A stretch of 64,000 bases of DNA from Acinetobacter lwoffii (GTDB lineage: Bacteria; Pseudomonadota; Gammaproteobacteria; Pseudomonadales; Moraxellaceae). Position numbers and translations under genes: made by a program. The stretch spans positions 1-64,000 of the forward strand of contig NZ_JAMXXN010000012.1 of assembly GCF_024129435.1 (NCBI RefSeq), in the 5' to 3' direction. Within the stretch, counting starts at the first letter, position 1. Each line of letters starts with the position of its first letter. Below are positions 55,972-63,721 of the stretch, in pieces. Below the pieces are notes generated by a model. The model was not told the DNA's origin, did not search any database, and saw nothing but the letters and a program-made list of their open reading frames with translations.

Positions 55972-57213
55972 ATGCAGAATGGTTATAAGAAATTAATGTT
56001 GGGCGTACTGTGTTCTTCAGTACTGTTTTTATCTGCGTGTGGCGATGATGATAACAATGATATCTTTGTCCCCCAGCCAAAGATTTTTTTGAGTGAACAA
56101 GCCTATACCAAGGATGTCATAACCCAAGCATCAAGTATTCGAGTTATGCGATATAACATGCCAAATGTGCAGGGAAATACAGCAGAAGCTACAGCATTGG
56201 TTATCTATCCTAGAACTCCACAACCGAGAGACGGTTGGCGTGTAGTGGTGTGGGAGCATGGAACTGTTGGGAGTGGTGATAGCTGTGCACCAAGTTCAAA
56301 TATTCTTAATCCACGGTTTAAAATAATGGCCGAGAGTTTACTCGCCAAAGGTTATGTCATCGTTGCACCTGATTATGAGGGTTTAGGAACTCGAGGGATT
56401 CATCCTTATCTGCATTTAAAGAGTGCCGCACAATCTGCAATCTATGCAGTGAAAGGGTTTAAGCAGCAGCAAGGCGATAAATTTAATGGTGCATGGGTCT
56501 CTGTGGGGCAATCACAGGGTGGACATGCATCTTTGGGTACAGCAGAGTTTGCAGGGAATGATCCAAATTATAAAGCAGCAGTTGCAGCAGCACCTGCATC
56601 TAGTCTGGGCTATATTATTGGTACAGTTGCACCGCAAGCTTTAAATAAATTGATTTTAGGTGAAGGTGCTGGTGCCGTTCAACCAGGAACTGCGAAAGCT
56701 GTTTATTCAGAACTTCTTGCCTATGCAGCCTATGTCGGTGTTGGAATAAAAGCCTATGAGCCAAATTTTGCTTATCAAGATATCTTTGAAAGCACATCTG
56801 AGCTGGTTGCAGAGCGTGCTGAAGGTACTACTGGTGAAAATGGTCTGTGTTTAGAAAATTTAATGACAGCTTTTAGTACGGATATAGATCAATGGTTACA
56901 GCAAAATCCTGGGAAAACAGTGGTGGACTATCCAGGGCTGACTGATAATTTTGATCAAAATTTATCTGTGAAAAATTTCTTAAGGGATAATCAGCCTGCT
57001 ACCAAAAAAATAAATGTACCGGTAATGATTATTCAGGGTAAAGAAGATATGGCAGTACCTTATGATGTTACAGATGCCTTGCAAAAGAATTTGGCGGCTT
57101 TGGGTACGGATGTGACTTTCCTAGGAGTTGATGGTGCATCACATACTCAAGCAATCGTTTTAAAAAATACAGAGCTTGTAGAATTCATTGAAGAAAATAT
57201 GCCAGCGAAGTAA
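55972..57213 (+). CDS. Secretory-lipase-like alpha/beta hydrolase lipoprotein
   Basis: A 413-residue lipoprotein; the lipobox LSAC places the lipidated Cys at residue 23, followed by an acidic GDDDNND stretch. VVVWEHGTVGSGDSCAPSSN near 90 and GYVIVAPDYEGLGTRG near 125 are typical of LIP/secretory lipases, the nucleophile elbow is GQSQGG near 180, and the likely Asp and His are in IIQGKEDMAVPY and DGASHTQ near 360 and 383. It probably hydrolyses esters at the outer membrane or cell surface. Single-gene unit. Confidence 0.75.
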   Translation: MQNGYKKLMLGVLCSSVLFLSACGDDDNNDIFVPQPKIFLSEQAYTKDVITQASSIRVMRYNMPNVQGNTAEATALVIYPRTPQPRDGWRVVVWEHGTVGSGDSCAPSSNILNPRFKIMAESLLAKGYVIVAPDYEGLGTRGIHPYLHLKSAAQSAIYAVKGFKQQQGDKFNGAWVSVGQSQGGHASLGTAEFAGNDPNYKAAVAAAPASSLGYIIGTVAPQALNKLILGEGAGAVQPGTAKAVYSELLAYAAYVGVGIKAYEPNFAYQDIFESTSELVAERAEGTTGENGLCLENLMTAFSTDIDQWLQQNPGKTVVDYPGLTDNFDQNLSVKNFLRDNQPATKKINVPVMIIQGKEDMAVPYDVTDALQKNLAALGTDVTFLGVDGASHTQAIVLKNTELVEFIEENMPAK

Positions 57214-57232
57214 AAATAAAAGCGAAGATATT

Positions 57233-57256
57233 AAAAGGAGCTAGGGCTCCTTTTTT
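57233..57256 (+). terminator. Terminator after the lipoprotein lipase gene
   Basis: AAAAGGAGC and GCTCCTTTT with a TAGG loop, followed by six T in all. Confidence 0.85.
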
Positions 57257-57341
57257 ATTTTCGCATTTTCAAAATTTGAGCAAGAGCTTTAATTTGTTAT
57301 AGTAGGGGCGAAAGTTAAATGATTGTCAAAGCAGGTTTGTT

Positions 57342-57605
57342 ATGTCCGAGCAGCCACAGCCCCGCAGTATAAAAAAGCTATTGATCTTCGGTACGCTTGC
57401 ACTTTGTATTCCGGTATTTTTAATTAGTATGGCATTTCTTGCAGTGAATAGTGATGCTAAAAATCAGGAAAAATACAAGCAGCAGCAGGCAGATATGATT
57501 GCACGTATTGAAGCACGAGAAGCTGCGGAAAAGCTCAAAGCAGAGCAGCATGCTAAGGCAAATTCAATACAAGCTGCGTCTGAAAGTAGTGCAACAGCAC
57601 CTTAA
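57342..57605 (+). CDS. Small single-pass membrane protein with coiled-coil tail
   Basis: An 87-residue protein: residues 1–12 polar, one transmembrane helix (about 13–34, LLIFGTLALCIPVFLISMAF), then a charged Lys/Glu/Ala/Gln-rich tail (about 40–75) that looks like a coiled coil. No family is recognised. Its stop is one base from a degraded convergent end of the DUF2726 gene, and a second broken copy of its tail lies at 59.0 kb, so the locus was duplicated. Confidence 0.6.
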   Translation: MSEQPQPRSIKKLLIFGTLALCIPVFLISMAFLAVNSDAKNQEKYKQQQADMIARIEAREAAEKLKAEQHAKANSIQAASESSATAP

Positions 57606-57660
57606 TCTATCTAAAATCCCTTTGCACTTGTCTAATACTGCAAATGTCTGTGTAGTAGAT
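57509..57660. repeat. Left copy of a degenerate direct repeat flanking the ddh gene
   Basis: This stretch holds the 3' end of the small membrane-protein gene plus the last codons of a DUF2726 gene in convergent orientation. It aligns with 58998–59150 in the same order and orientation, including the one-base gap between the two stop codons and the shared core AATCCCTTTGCA. By eye roughly two thirds of positions agree, so the copies are old or of different origin. Confidence 0.7.
57607..57660 (-). pseudogene. Remnant of the 3' end of a DUF2726 gene
   Basis: Read leftwards the sequence gives YTDICSIRQVQRDFR and a stop, against YTQIPTIRQLQRDLR and a stop at the end of the intact DUF2726 gene 1.5 kb away. 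Only about 17 codons are recognisable; further upstream the frame is closed by stops. Confidence 0.65.
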
Positions 57661-57745
57661 AGTTGCATCGTTTGTCGAAAACTATCTCACTCGATTGTAG
57701 ATATTCGATATTTCTTGATGAAGTAATTTGCGCTTTTCAACAGAA

Positions 57746-57783
57746 AAATATAGCCACCCATCATCCGATCGGTGGCTATATTT
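57746..57783 (-). terminator. Terminator after ddh
   Basis: Thirteen-base arms AAATATAGCCACC and GGTGGCTATATTT enclose a 12-base loop; on the minus strand two more T follow the three that end the stem. Confidence 0.75.
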
Positions 57784-57791
57784 AAATCATC

Positions 57792-58781
57792 TTAAAGCAA
57801 TTCTTTACGCAATTGCTCAGGAGATTTAATTGAAAGTAGAGCAGGTGCTACATCTAATGCTGTTTTAGCACCATATTGCTGGGTTTGATTCAGACGGTAG
57901 CAGGCACGGGCATAAGCCACTAACACACTTGCGGTAAACTCAGGATTGCTATTCAGCTTTAAAGAAAACTCAATCACCTGTTTTTGTGCATCACTGGTAT
58001 TACCACTACGGATGACAAAACCGCCATGTGGCATATCCTGATGATCTTTCAGTAAAGTTTCCTCACTGATAAAATTCACGGTCGTATTATAATCCGCAAA
58101 ATAATCAGGCATGCTGATGATGGTTTGTTCAACTGTTGCCGCATCAGCCCCTTGTTCCAAGACCACATAACAGTCACGATGATGTTTGTCTTTGGTGCTT
58201 AACTCAGGTCGTGCGCCACTGCGGACTTGTTCAATCGCGTCAGTAGATGGAATGGTGTATTGAACACCAGCTTTCACCCCTGGTACACGGCGAATCGCAT
58301 CTGAATGGCCTTGGCTTAAGCCTTTACCCCAAAAGGTATAAGTTTCGCCATCTGGTAATAATGCTTCACCAAATAAACGGTTAATCGAGAACATCCCAGG
58401 ATCCCAGCCAATAGAAATCATGGCTGTTTTTTTGTTAGCAAGGGCAGGTGCGTCGACTGCAGCATAGTATTCCGAAATACGTGCATGCGTATCAAAACTA
58501 TCTACGGTATTGAATTTACTTGCAAAGATAGGCGCCTGTTGTGGCAAGTCATCTTTAGAGCCGCTACAAAGAATCAGCACATCAATTTTATCGCTAAAAT
58601 CATTTAATAGTGCATCCATGCTATACACTTGAGTTTCTGCAAAGCAAGGAGAGACGCTGCTTGGTGAGCGGCGAGTAAAAATACCGACAAGCTGCATATC
58701 AGGATTTTTCTGGATGGCAGTTTCAACACCGCGGCCAAGATTACCGTAACCCGCGATACCAATACGAATAGAATTTTGCAT
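57792..58781 (-). CDS. ddh: meso-Diaminopimelate D-dehydrogenase
   Basis: Ddh makes meso-diaminopimelate directly from tetrahydrodipicolinate using NADPH and ammonia, bypassing the succinylase steps of lysine synthesis. The 329-residue protein has the Rossmann motif IGIAGYGNLGRGVE near residues 6–19, the NADP-preferring IFTRRSPSS near 34, LCSGSKDDLP, and the substrate-site block SIGWDPGMFSINRLFGEAL near 121–139 with FWGKGLSQGHSDAIRRVPGV near 150–169. The ATG at 58781 gives the family length; the longer frame upstream is hydrophobic nonsense. It lies between two degenerate direct repeats, a sign of insertion. Confidence 0.93.
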   Translation of the reverse strand: MQNSIRIGIAGYGNLGRGVETAIQKNPDMQLVGIFTRRSPSSVSPCFAETQVYSMDALLNDFSDKIDVLILCSGSKDDLPQQAPIFASKFNTVDSFDTHARISEYYAAVDAPALANKKTAMISIGWDPGMFSINRLFGEALLPDGETYTFWGKGLSQGHSDAIRRVPGVKAGVQYTIPSTDAIEQVRSGARPELSTKDKHHRDCYVVLEQGADAATVEQTIISMPDYFADYNTTVNFISEETLLKDHQDMPHGGFVIRSGNTSDAQKQVIEFSLKLNSNPEFTASVLVAYARACYRLNQTQQYGAKTALDVAPALLSIKSPEQLRKELL

Positions 58782-58997
58782 AAATAAACGATCACTGAAT
58801 AAAAAAACAACGCCAAAAATAAGCAAGGTGATGATGGCCAGAAATGGAACAGGCCAATCAGGTCATCTGACTTATATTTTGTTTTCGAAAGGATTATAGA
58901 GCGATAATTTAAACTTTATCACCCTAATCCTGCAGAAAGGCAGGTTTAACTGAGAATGCTTGTGATGAGACGCTAAATTGGACGAGGATAGGTTAGT

Positions 58998-59096
58998 TTT
59001 GAAGCATGAAAAGCTGCCGAGAAATTAAAAGCGGAGCAGGAGGCTTTGATTAATCAAATTCAAGCTGCAGCGAGAAATATCGAAATTGCCGCTTAA
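58998..59096 (+). pseudogene. Broken copy of the small membrane-protein gene tail
   Basis: Translation gives EA, stop, KAAEKLKAEQEALINQIQAA and on to a TAA at 59094, against EAREAAEKLKAEQ...SIQAA at the end of the intact gene at 57.3 kb. The TGA where Arg is expected and the absence of the transmembrane start show that it is a remnant. Its stop lies one base from the stop of the intact DUF2726 gene. Confidence 0.7.
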
Positions 59097-59150
59097 CTTA
59101 TCTTAAATCCCTTTGCAGTTGTCTGATAGTCGGAATCTGGGTGTATCGAA
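58998..59150. repeat. Right copy of a degenerate direct repeat flanking the ddh gene
   Basis: Same order as the left copy: tail of the small membrane-protein gene, one-base gap, then the 3' end of DUF2726 on the other strand. Here the DUF2726 side is intact and the small-protein side is broken, the mirror of the left copy. Confidence 0.7.
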
Positions 59151-59541
59151 TCACGGTATAGCCAGCTGCAATCAGCATGGCATCGCGTTCAGCATCTTCC
59201 TGTTCTTTGCCAATATGACTGGGATCATCCAGTTCAACGATCGCCACTACATTATATTCACGATCAAGTACCACGAAGTCTGTGACTTTGCGATTAAATT
59301 GATTGCGCATTTTCATCTGATCGTGCGTGATCAAAGCGCTAAACGCGACTTGTGCCAGAATGTGATGATGAGGAAAGGCATCTTTCAGACGTGTAAACAT
59401 CCTGCTTTCAAAAGCAGTAATGACGCGCTTCGGATAGAATTTCTTTTGACGGGTGAAGAGGTGTGGGAAGAGCAGGCAAACTAATGCAAAAGTTGCCAGG
59501 CAGCCAATCACAAAAAATATAAACTGACTCAAATTAAACAC
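59098..59541 (-). CDS. DUF2726 domain membrane-anchored protein
   Basis: A 147-residue protein with an N-terminal transmembrane helix (about 7–29) and a DUF2726 domain related to the restriction-endonuclease-like fold: ITAFESRMFTRLKDAFP, KVTDFVVLDREYNVVAIVEL with DDPSH (the D-x-n-E-L-D pattern), and YTVIRYTQIPTIRQL. Whether it is catalytic is unknown. Its stop nearly touches a convergent remnant gene. Confidence 0.8.
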   Translation of the reverse strand: MFNLSQFIFFVIGCLATFALVCLLFPHLFTRQKKFYPKRVITAFESRMFTRLKDAFPHHHILAQVAFSALITHDQMKMRNQFNRKVTDFVVLDREYNVVAIVELDDPSHIGKEQEDAERDAMLIAAGYTVIRYTQIPTIRQLQRDLR

Positions 59542-59561
59542 AGATCACAAAAGGGGAGAAT

Positions 59562-59591
59562 AAAAAAACCCACTTCGCAATGAGTGGGTTT
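59562..59591 (-). terminator. Terminator after tRNA-Asn pair 1
   Basis: AAACCCACT and AGTGGGTTT with a loop of eight bases; on the minus strand seven T follow. The same sequence recurs at 60011–60040. Confidence 0.85.
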
Positions 59592-59602
59592 CTTCAGAAT
59601 CT

Positions 59603-59678
59603 TGGCTCTCCCACCTGGGCTCGAACCAGGGACCTGCGGATTAACAGTCCGTCGCTCTACCGACTGAGCTATGGGAGA
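59603..59678 (-). tRNA. tRNA-Asn (GUU), copy 1
   Basis: A 76-base tRNA with encoded CCA; anticodon loop CTGTTAA with GTT. The acceptor is TCTCCCA paired with TGGGAGA. The body is identical to the other three copies. Confidence 0.97.
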
Positions 59679-59684
59679 ATAGAT

Positions 59685-59760
59685 TGGCTCTCCAACCTGG
59701 GCTCGAACCAGGGACCTGCGGATTAACAGTCCGTCGCTCTACCGACTGAGCTATTGGAGA
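59685..59760 (-). tRNA. tRNA-Asn (GUU), copy 2
   Basis: A 76-base tRNA with encoded CCA; acceptor TCTCCAA paired with TTGGAGA, a compensated change relative to copy 1. It is six bases from copy 1 and shares its promoter. Confidence 0.97.
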
Positions 59761-59771
59761 ATCTGACAGCG

Positions 59772-59799
59772 ATTATAGAGAGATTTGAAAAGGGGTCAA
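59772..59799 (-). promoter_or_regulatory. Promoter of tRNA-Asn pair 1
   Basis: Reading leftwards, TTGACC, 16 bases, TATAAT, then eleven bases to the tRNA. Confidence 0.78.
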
Positions 59800-60010
59800 G
59801 GCACTTTTAGAAAAAAGCTGAAGAAATTGAATCAAGTGTTTTAAAAATAGTCGAAAAGGTTTGTGGTTTAAACTGTTATGTTTATGTAAACCGGTCCTAA
59901 CAGCAAAATCGCGATCAGCCTGAATTTTGATAAGTGATCTGGATCATAAGAAATGAGCGGTTGATCGCGCATATAAATCAATATGATCTCAATTTAAAAA
60001 ATACAGCTAT

Positions 60011-60040
60011 AAAAAAACCCACTTCGCAATGAGTGGGTTT
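60011..60040 (-). terminator. Terminator after tRNA-Asn pair 2
   Basis: Same hairpin and flanks as at 59562–59591; the identity extends through the spacer (CTTCAGAATCT) to the tRNA. Confidence 0.85.
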
Positions 60041-60051
60041 CTTCAGAATCT

Positions 60052-60127
60052 TGGCTCTTCCACCTGGGCTCGAACCAGGGACCTGCGGATTAACAGTCCG
60101 TCGCTCTACCGACTGAGCTATGGAAGA
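60052..60127 (-). tRNA. tRNA-Asn (GUU), copy 3
   Basis: A 76-base tRNA with encoded CCA; acceptor TCTTCCA paired with TGGAAGA, again a compensated change relative to copies 1 and 2. Confidence 0.97.
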
Positions 60128-60132
60128 ATATA

Positions 60133-60208
60133 TGGCTCTCCAACCTGGGCTCGAACCAGGGACCTGCGGATTAACAGTCCGTCGCTCTACCGACTGAGCT
60201 ATTGGAGA
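60133..60208 (-). tRNA. tRNA-Asn (GUU), copy 4
   Basis: A 76-base tRNA with encoded CCA; acceptor TCTCCAA paired with TTGGAGA, the same as copy 2. It is promoter-proximal in pair 2. Confidence 0.97.
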
Positions 60209-60219
60209 ATCTGATCGGC

Positions 60220-60248
60220 ATTTTAGGGATGAATAACCAGGTCGTCAA
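60220..60248 (-). promoter_or_regulatory. Promoter of tRNA-Asn pair 2
   Basis: Reading leftwards, TTGACG, 17 bases, TAAAAT, then eleven bases to the tRNA. Its sequence differs from the pair 1 promoter although the tRNAs and terminators are duplicated. Confidence 0.72.
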
Positions 60249-60309
60249 TCAATTAATGTAAAGAAATGAATTGTTTGCTTCATAAATATTCATTTAGAGC
60301 CTAAAAATA

Positions 60310-60339
60310 AAAAAATCACCCGAAATGGGTGATTTTTTT
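60310..60339 (-). terminator. Terminator after sodB
   Basis: AAATCACCC and GGGTGATTT around GAAAT, with A- and T-runs on both sides. Confidence 0.88.
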
Positions 60340-60356
60340 AGCAAAGAAATAAAAAA

Positions 60357-60983
60357 TTATTTCTCAACACCTGCAGGCTGACCTGCATATTTCGCATTTG
60401 CATAATCCCAGTTTACTAGGCTTTCTAGGAAAGTAGAGATGTACTTAGGACGAGCATTACGGAAATCGATGTAGTAAGCGTGTTCCCAAACGTCAATCGT
60501 CAACACTGCAATTTTACCGTGCGCCATTGGCGTATCAGCATTTGAAGTTTTCATGATAGAAAGCTGACCGTTTACTTCGTCAGCCACTAACCAAGCCCAA
60601 CCTGAACCAAACTGAGTAGTTGCAGCAGCAGCAAATTCTTCAGCAAATTTTTCATAAGAACCGAAAGCTTCGTCAATTTTTGCAGCCAAAGTACCAGTTG
60701 CTTTACCGCCACCGTTTTTAGCCATACAGTTCCAGTAGAACGTGTGGTTCCAAACTTGAGCCGCGTTATTGAAAACACCTGCTTTAGAAGCATCACCAGC
60801 AGTTGCTGTAATAATTTCTTCTAGAGTTTTGCCTTCAAGCTCAGTACCAGCGATCAGGTTATTCAGGTTAACCACATACGTATTGTGGTGTTTGTCGTGA
60901 TGGTATTCTAAAGTTTCCTTGCTGATGTGTGGAGCAAGATCTTCGTAGCCATAAGGTAATGCTGGTAAAGTAATGGTTGTCAT
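60357..60983 (-). CDS. sodB: Superoxide dismutase, iron type
   Basis: SodB removes superoxide in the cytoplasm. The 208-residue protein has the metal ligands His28 (EYHHDKHHNTYV), a His in AAQVWNHTFYWNCM near residue 75, and Asp/His in DVWEHAYYIDFRNARP near 160. ALPYGYEDLAPHISKETLEY and the FGSGWAWLV block match Fe-type enzymes closely. AAGGA precedes the ATG at 60983; the longer frame upstream begins in the leader. Confidence 0.95.
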   Translation of the reverse strand: MTTITLPALPYGYEDLAPHISKETLEYHHDKHHNTYVVNLNNLIAGTELEGKTLEEIITATAGDASKAGVFNNAAQVWNHTFYWNCMAKNGGGKATGTLAAKIDEAFGSYEKFAEEFAAAATTQFGSGWAWLVADEVNGQLSIMKTSNADTPMAHGKIAVLTIDVWEHAYYIDFRNARPKYISTFLESLVNWDYANAKYAGQPAGVEK

Positions 60984-61136
60984 GTTTTCAATTCCTTGCA
61001 TTTTGCTGGGTTTTAACAATAAGTGGCTTTATTGTAATAGATAATCGGGCAGAAATGGGCATCGTGTATAAATAACAATACAGAATAAAGCCTGAAAATA
61101 TATGAATAAAGCCACTGATCATAACCGTCAGTCGAA

Positions 61137-61895
61137 TTAAATCGGATTGTTTAATTCGAAATAATCATACTCAATATTAAACTGTTCTGAAATAGCCTTG
61201 GCCAAGCGTTGCACACCGTATTTTTCAGTCGCATGATGGCCACAGGCATAATAATGGACATTCAGTTCCTGAGCTTCATAAAAGGTGCGTTCGCTCACTT
61301 CACCTGAAATATAGGCATCACAGTTCTGTAGTGCCGCTTTTTGAATATAATCCTGCGCACCGCCGGTACAGAAACCGACTTTATGGATTTGAGTTTTGTC
61401 AGCAGGAAGATGAATCGCATCAAAGCCCAGCTTTTCTGAAACATAATTTTTAAAATCTTCCGGATTCATCGGCTGTTTTAAATAGCCAATATTGCCAATC
61501 GGACGTTTTTCACTCGGATCAAGCTGTTCAATATTTTCGAGTTCTAATAAATCCGCAATGGCAGCATTATTTCCCAGTGTTGGATGACTGTCTAAAGGTA
61601 GATGATAGCCAACCAGTGAGATATCATGTTGAATCAGGGTTTTAATACGTTTACCACGCATGCCGGTAATCGGATAGGCTTCACCTTTCCAGAAATAACC
61701 ATGATGAACCAGCAATAAATCTGCGTCTTGCTCAATTGCGGCTTCAATTGCACTCTGGGAGGCGGTCACGGCACAGAGGATTTTATTCACCTCGGATTTG
61801 CCTTCAATCTGCAAGCCATTCGGTGCATAGTCCTTAAATTCACGTGCTACCAACGTCTGGTCACACCATTGAATAATATCGTTCAAATTCGCCAT
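61137..61895 (-). CDS. Nif3-like dinuclear metal centre protein (YbgI family)
   Basis: A 252-residue protein of the NIF3/YbgI/DUF34 family. Metal-binding motifs are LLLVHHGYFWKGE near residues 60–72, VGYHLPLDSHPTLGNN near 95–110 and the C-terminal ACGHHATEKYGVQ near 216. Family members form toroidal hexamers; GTP cyclohydrolase- or hydrolase-like roles have been suggested but the physiological substrate is not established. It diverges from the DegS-like protease gene. Confidence 0.9.
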   Translation of the reverse strand: MANLNDIIQWCDQTLVAREFKDYAPNGLQIEGKSEVNKILCAVTASQSAIEAAIEQDADLLLVHHGYFWKGEAYPITGMRGKRIKTLIQHDISLVGYHLPLDSHPTLGNNAAIADLLELENIEQLDPSEKRPIGNIGYLKQPMNPEDFKNYVSEKLGFDAIHLPADKTQIHKVGFCTGGAQDYIQKAALQNCDAYISGEVSERTFYEAQELNVHYYACGHHATEKYGVQRLAKAISEQFNIEYDYFELNNPI

Positions 61896-62064
61896 AAAAT
61901 TCCTGTAAGTTTAAAACTTGCCCATATTTATCTATAGGTCTAATTGTAACTAAAGCTGCACAAATCTCTGTGGAATTTTTTGTGTTTAGTTATGTATTTA
62001 GCATTACAATAGGACACAAATTACTTAGTCATCAACGAATTAAAATATTTTAGAGGATAGCAAC

Positions 62065-63246
62065 GTGCGCCGCACCTTTACATGGTTACCCTGGGTGTTA
62101 CTGATTTTAGTCATTATCGGTTTTTTGGGGTGGCAACAACTACAAAAACCAAAGGCACCAGTTGCGCCAGATGGCGTCAAAATGCCTGCTGAAAAAGTAG
62201 AGCCGTTGATTGATACGTCGCGCTCAGGAGGCGTGGTCTCCTATAGTGCTGCTGTAAAAGTGGCAGCACCCGCTGTCGTGAATATTTTTACTACCCAAAA
62301 AGTCAAGCAACAGGCGCATCCTTTACTGACCGATCCGGTATTTCGTGAATTTTTTGGCGATCAGTTACCTGACCAGTATGGACAAAGCCCGAATGAAAAC
62401 AGTTTAGGTTCGGGTGTAATTGTACGTCCAGACGGTTATATCCTGACCAATAACCACGTGATTGCGCAGGCCGATCAGATTGTAGTGGCTTTGCAGGATG
62501 GACGTCGTGCTGAAGCCAAGGTGGTCGGAACTGATCCGGATACCGATCTGGCCGTGATCAAGATTGAACTGACACAATTGCCAGTTCTGCCATTTAAACT
62601 CAGTGGCAATGAAGTCGGTGATGTGGTTCTGGCGATTGGTAATCCTTTTGGTGTTGGGCAAACCGTGACGCAGGGGATTATCTCGGCAACGGGCCGTTCA
62701 GACTTGGGTATTAATACCTATGAAGACTTTGTGCAGACTGATGCTGCAATTAACCCGGGTAACTCGGGTGGTGCGCTGATTGATGTCGCCGGTAATTTAA
62801 TTGGTGTGAATACTGCAATCTTCTCGCAGTCTGGTGGTTCACTGGGGATTGGTTTTGCCATTCCGGCCAAAATCTGTCAGCAGGTGATGAATGCCATTTT
62901 GAAAGATGGCCGTGTGGTTCGTGGCTGGTTAGGGATCAGCTTATTACCTGCAGAGCGTGATGATGTCCTGCAACCCAAAGAAAAAGGTGTGACGGTCGCA
63001 GAAGTGCTACCGGATGGACCTGCTGCCAAGGCTGGAATCCAGCGTGGCGATAAGATTATGAAAGTAAATGAGGAAGAGATTAGTTCTGCCTCACATCTGA
63101 TTAATTTTGTGGCCTTGCAAGAGCCAAACAGTACCATTCAGATTGAAATTGAGCGGGCAGGAAAAACCATGATCCTAGAGGTTGTGGTGACTGAACGTAA
63201 GGCACAAAACAGTGCTTCACAATATATTCCTCTGCCAGGCCAATAA
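62065..63246 (+). CDS. degS: DegS/AlgW-type periplasmic serine protease with one PDZ domain
   Basis: A 393-residue HtrA-family protease. An uncleaved N-terminal anchor (about 7–25) is followed by the trypsin-like domain with His131 (TNNHVIA), Asp161 (TDLAVI) and Ser234 (NPGNSGGAL). A single PDZ domain occupies about 290–375 (RGWLGISLLPAE and GVTVAEVLPDGPAAKAGIQR with GD). One PDZ and a membrane anchor are typical of DegS/AlgW, which cut the anti-sigma factor RseA/MucA in the envelope stress response. The start is a GTG at 62065 after GAGGA. Confidence 0.87.
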   Translation: MRRTFTWLPWVLLILVIIGFLGWQQLQKPKAPVAPDGVKMPAEKVEPLIDTSRSGGVVSYSAAVKVAAPAVVNIFTTQKVKQQAHPLLTDPVFREFFGDQLPDQYGQSPNENSLGSGVIVRPDGYILTNNHVIAQADQIVVALQDGRRAEAKVVGTDPDTDLAVIKIELTQLPVLPFKLSGNEVGDVVLAIGNPFGVGQTVTQGIISATGRSDLGINTYEDFVQTDAAINPGNSGGALIDVAGNLIGVNTAIFSQSGGSLGIGFAIPAKICQQVMNAILKDGRVVRGWLGISLLPAERDDVLQPKEKGVTVAEVLPDGPAAKAGIQRGDKIMKVNEEEISSASHLINFVALQEPNSTIQIEIERAGKTMILEVVVTERKAQNSASQYIPLPGQ

Positions 63247-63253
63247 GTTTGAT

Positions 63254-63287
63254 TAAAAAAAATCCCTCATGATGAGGGATTTTTTTT
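63254..63287 (+). terminator. Terminator after degS
   Basis: AAAAATCCCTCAT and ATGAGGGATTTTT form a near-perfect palindromic stem ending in eight T. Confidence 0.88.
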
Positions 63288-63383
63288 ATACTTTCTTTCA
63301 GCATGTTCTGATACAAAAGTGAAATATTAAGCGTTTTATAAATCATTTAGCTTAGTGAAATAACATTAAAAGAGAAAATAAAA

Positions 63384-63641
63384 ATGAATTTTATGACGGC
63401 AGATCAGGCCAAAATTTTATCTAATGTTGCTAACCTGAATATTGAAATGTATAAGCCACGTCTGGCGCAACTGATTGAAGATAATGCCCGGCAAGGCAAT
63501 ACAGCGGTACTGACAGTTTTTCCCAAACATCTGCCTTTGGAAGATATCCGTGCCTTGTCTGCCGAGTTAACAGATCTGGGTTATAACGTACGTTTTGAAG
63601 TACAAGAATTTTATTACAGCTTTAATGTCTACTGGCTGTAA
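63384..63641 (+). CDS. Small hypothetical protein
   Basis: An 85-residue soluble protein (MNFMTADQAKILSNVANLNI at the start; ending FEVQEFYYSFNVYWL). The predicted alternation of helix and strand, with TAVLTVFPKHLPLEDIRALS then AELTDLGYNVRFEV, suggests a compact alpha/beta fold. No family is recognised. It lies between degS and the RutD-like gene with its own spacing on both sides. Confidence 0.6.
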   Translation: MNFMTADQAKILSNVANLNIEMYKPRLAQLIEDNARQGNTAVLTVFPKHLPLEDIRALSAELTDLGYNVRFEVQEFYYSFNVYWL

Positions 63642-63721
63642 TTTTAACAGTTGTTCAAAAAAGGTCCTGTTTAGGCATATATTTTGCTGCGTTCATCTCA
63701 TATTTAAACTATGAGAATTTT

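Noticed and set aside
60029..60214. Plus-strand frame with a repeated peptide across two tRNA-Asn genes
   Set aside because: The peptide repeat is simply the translated duplicated tRNA sequence.
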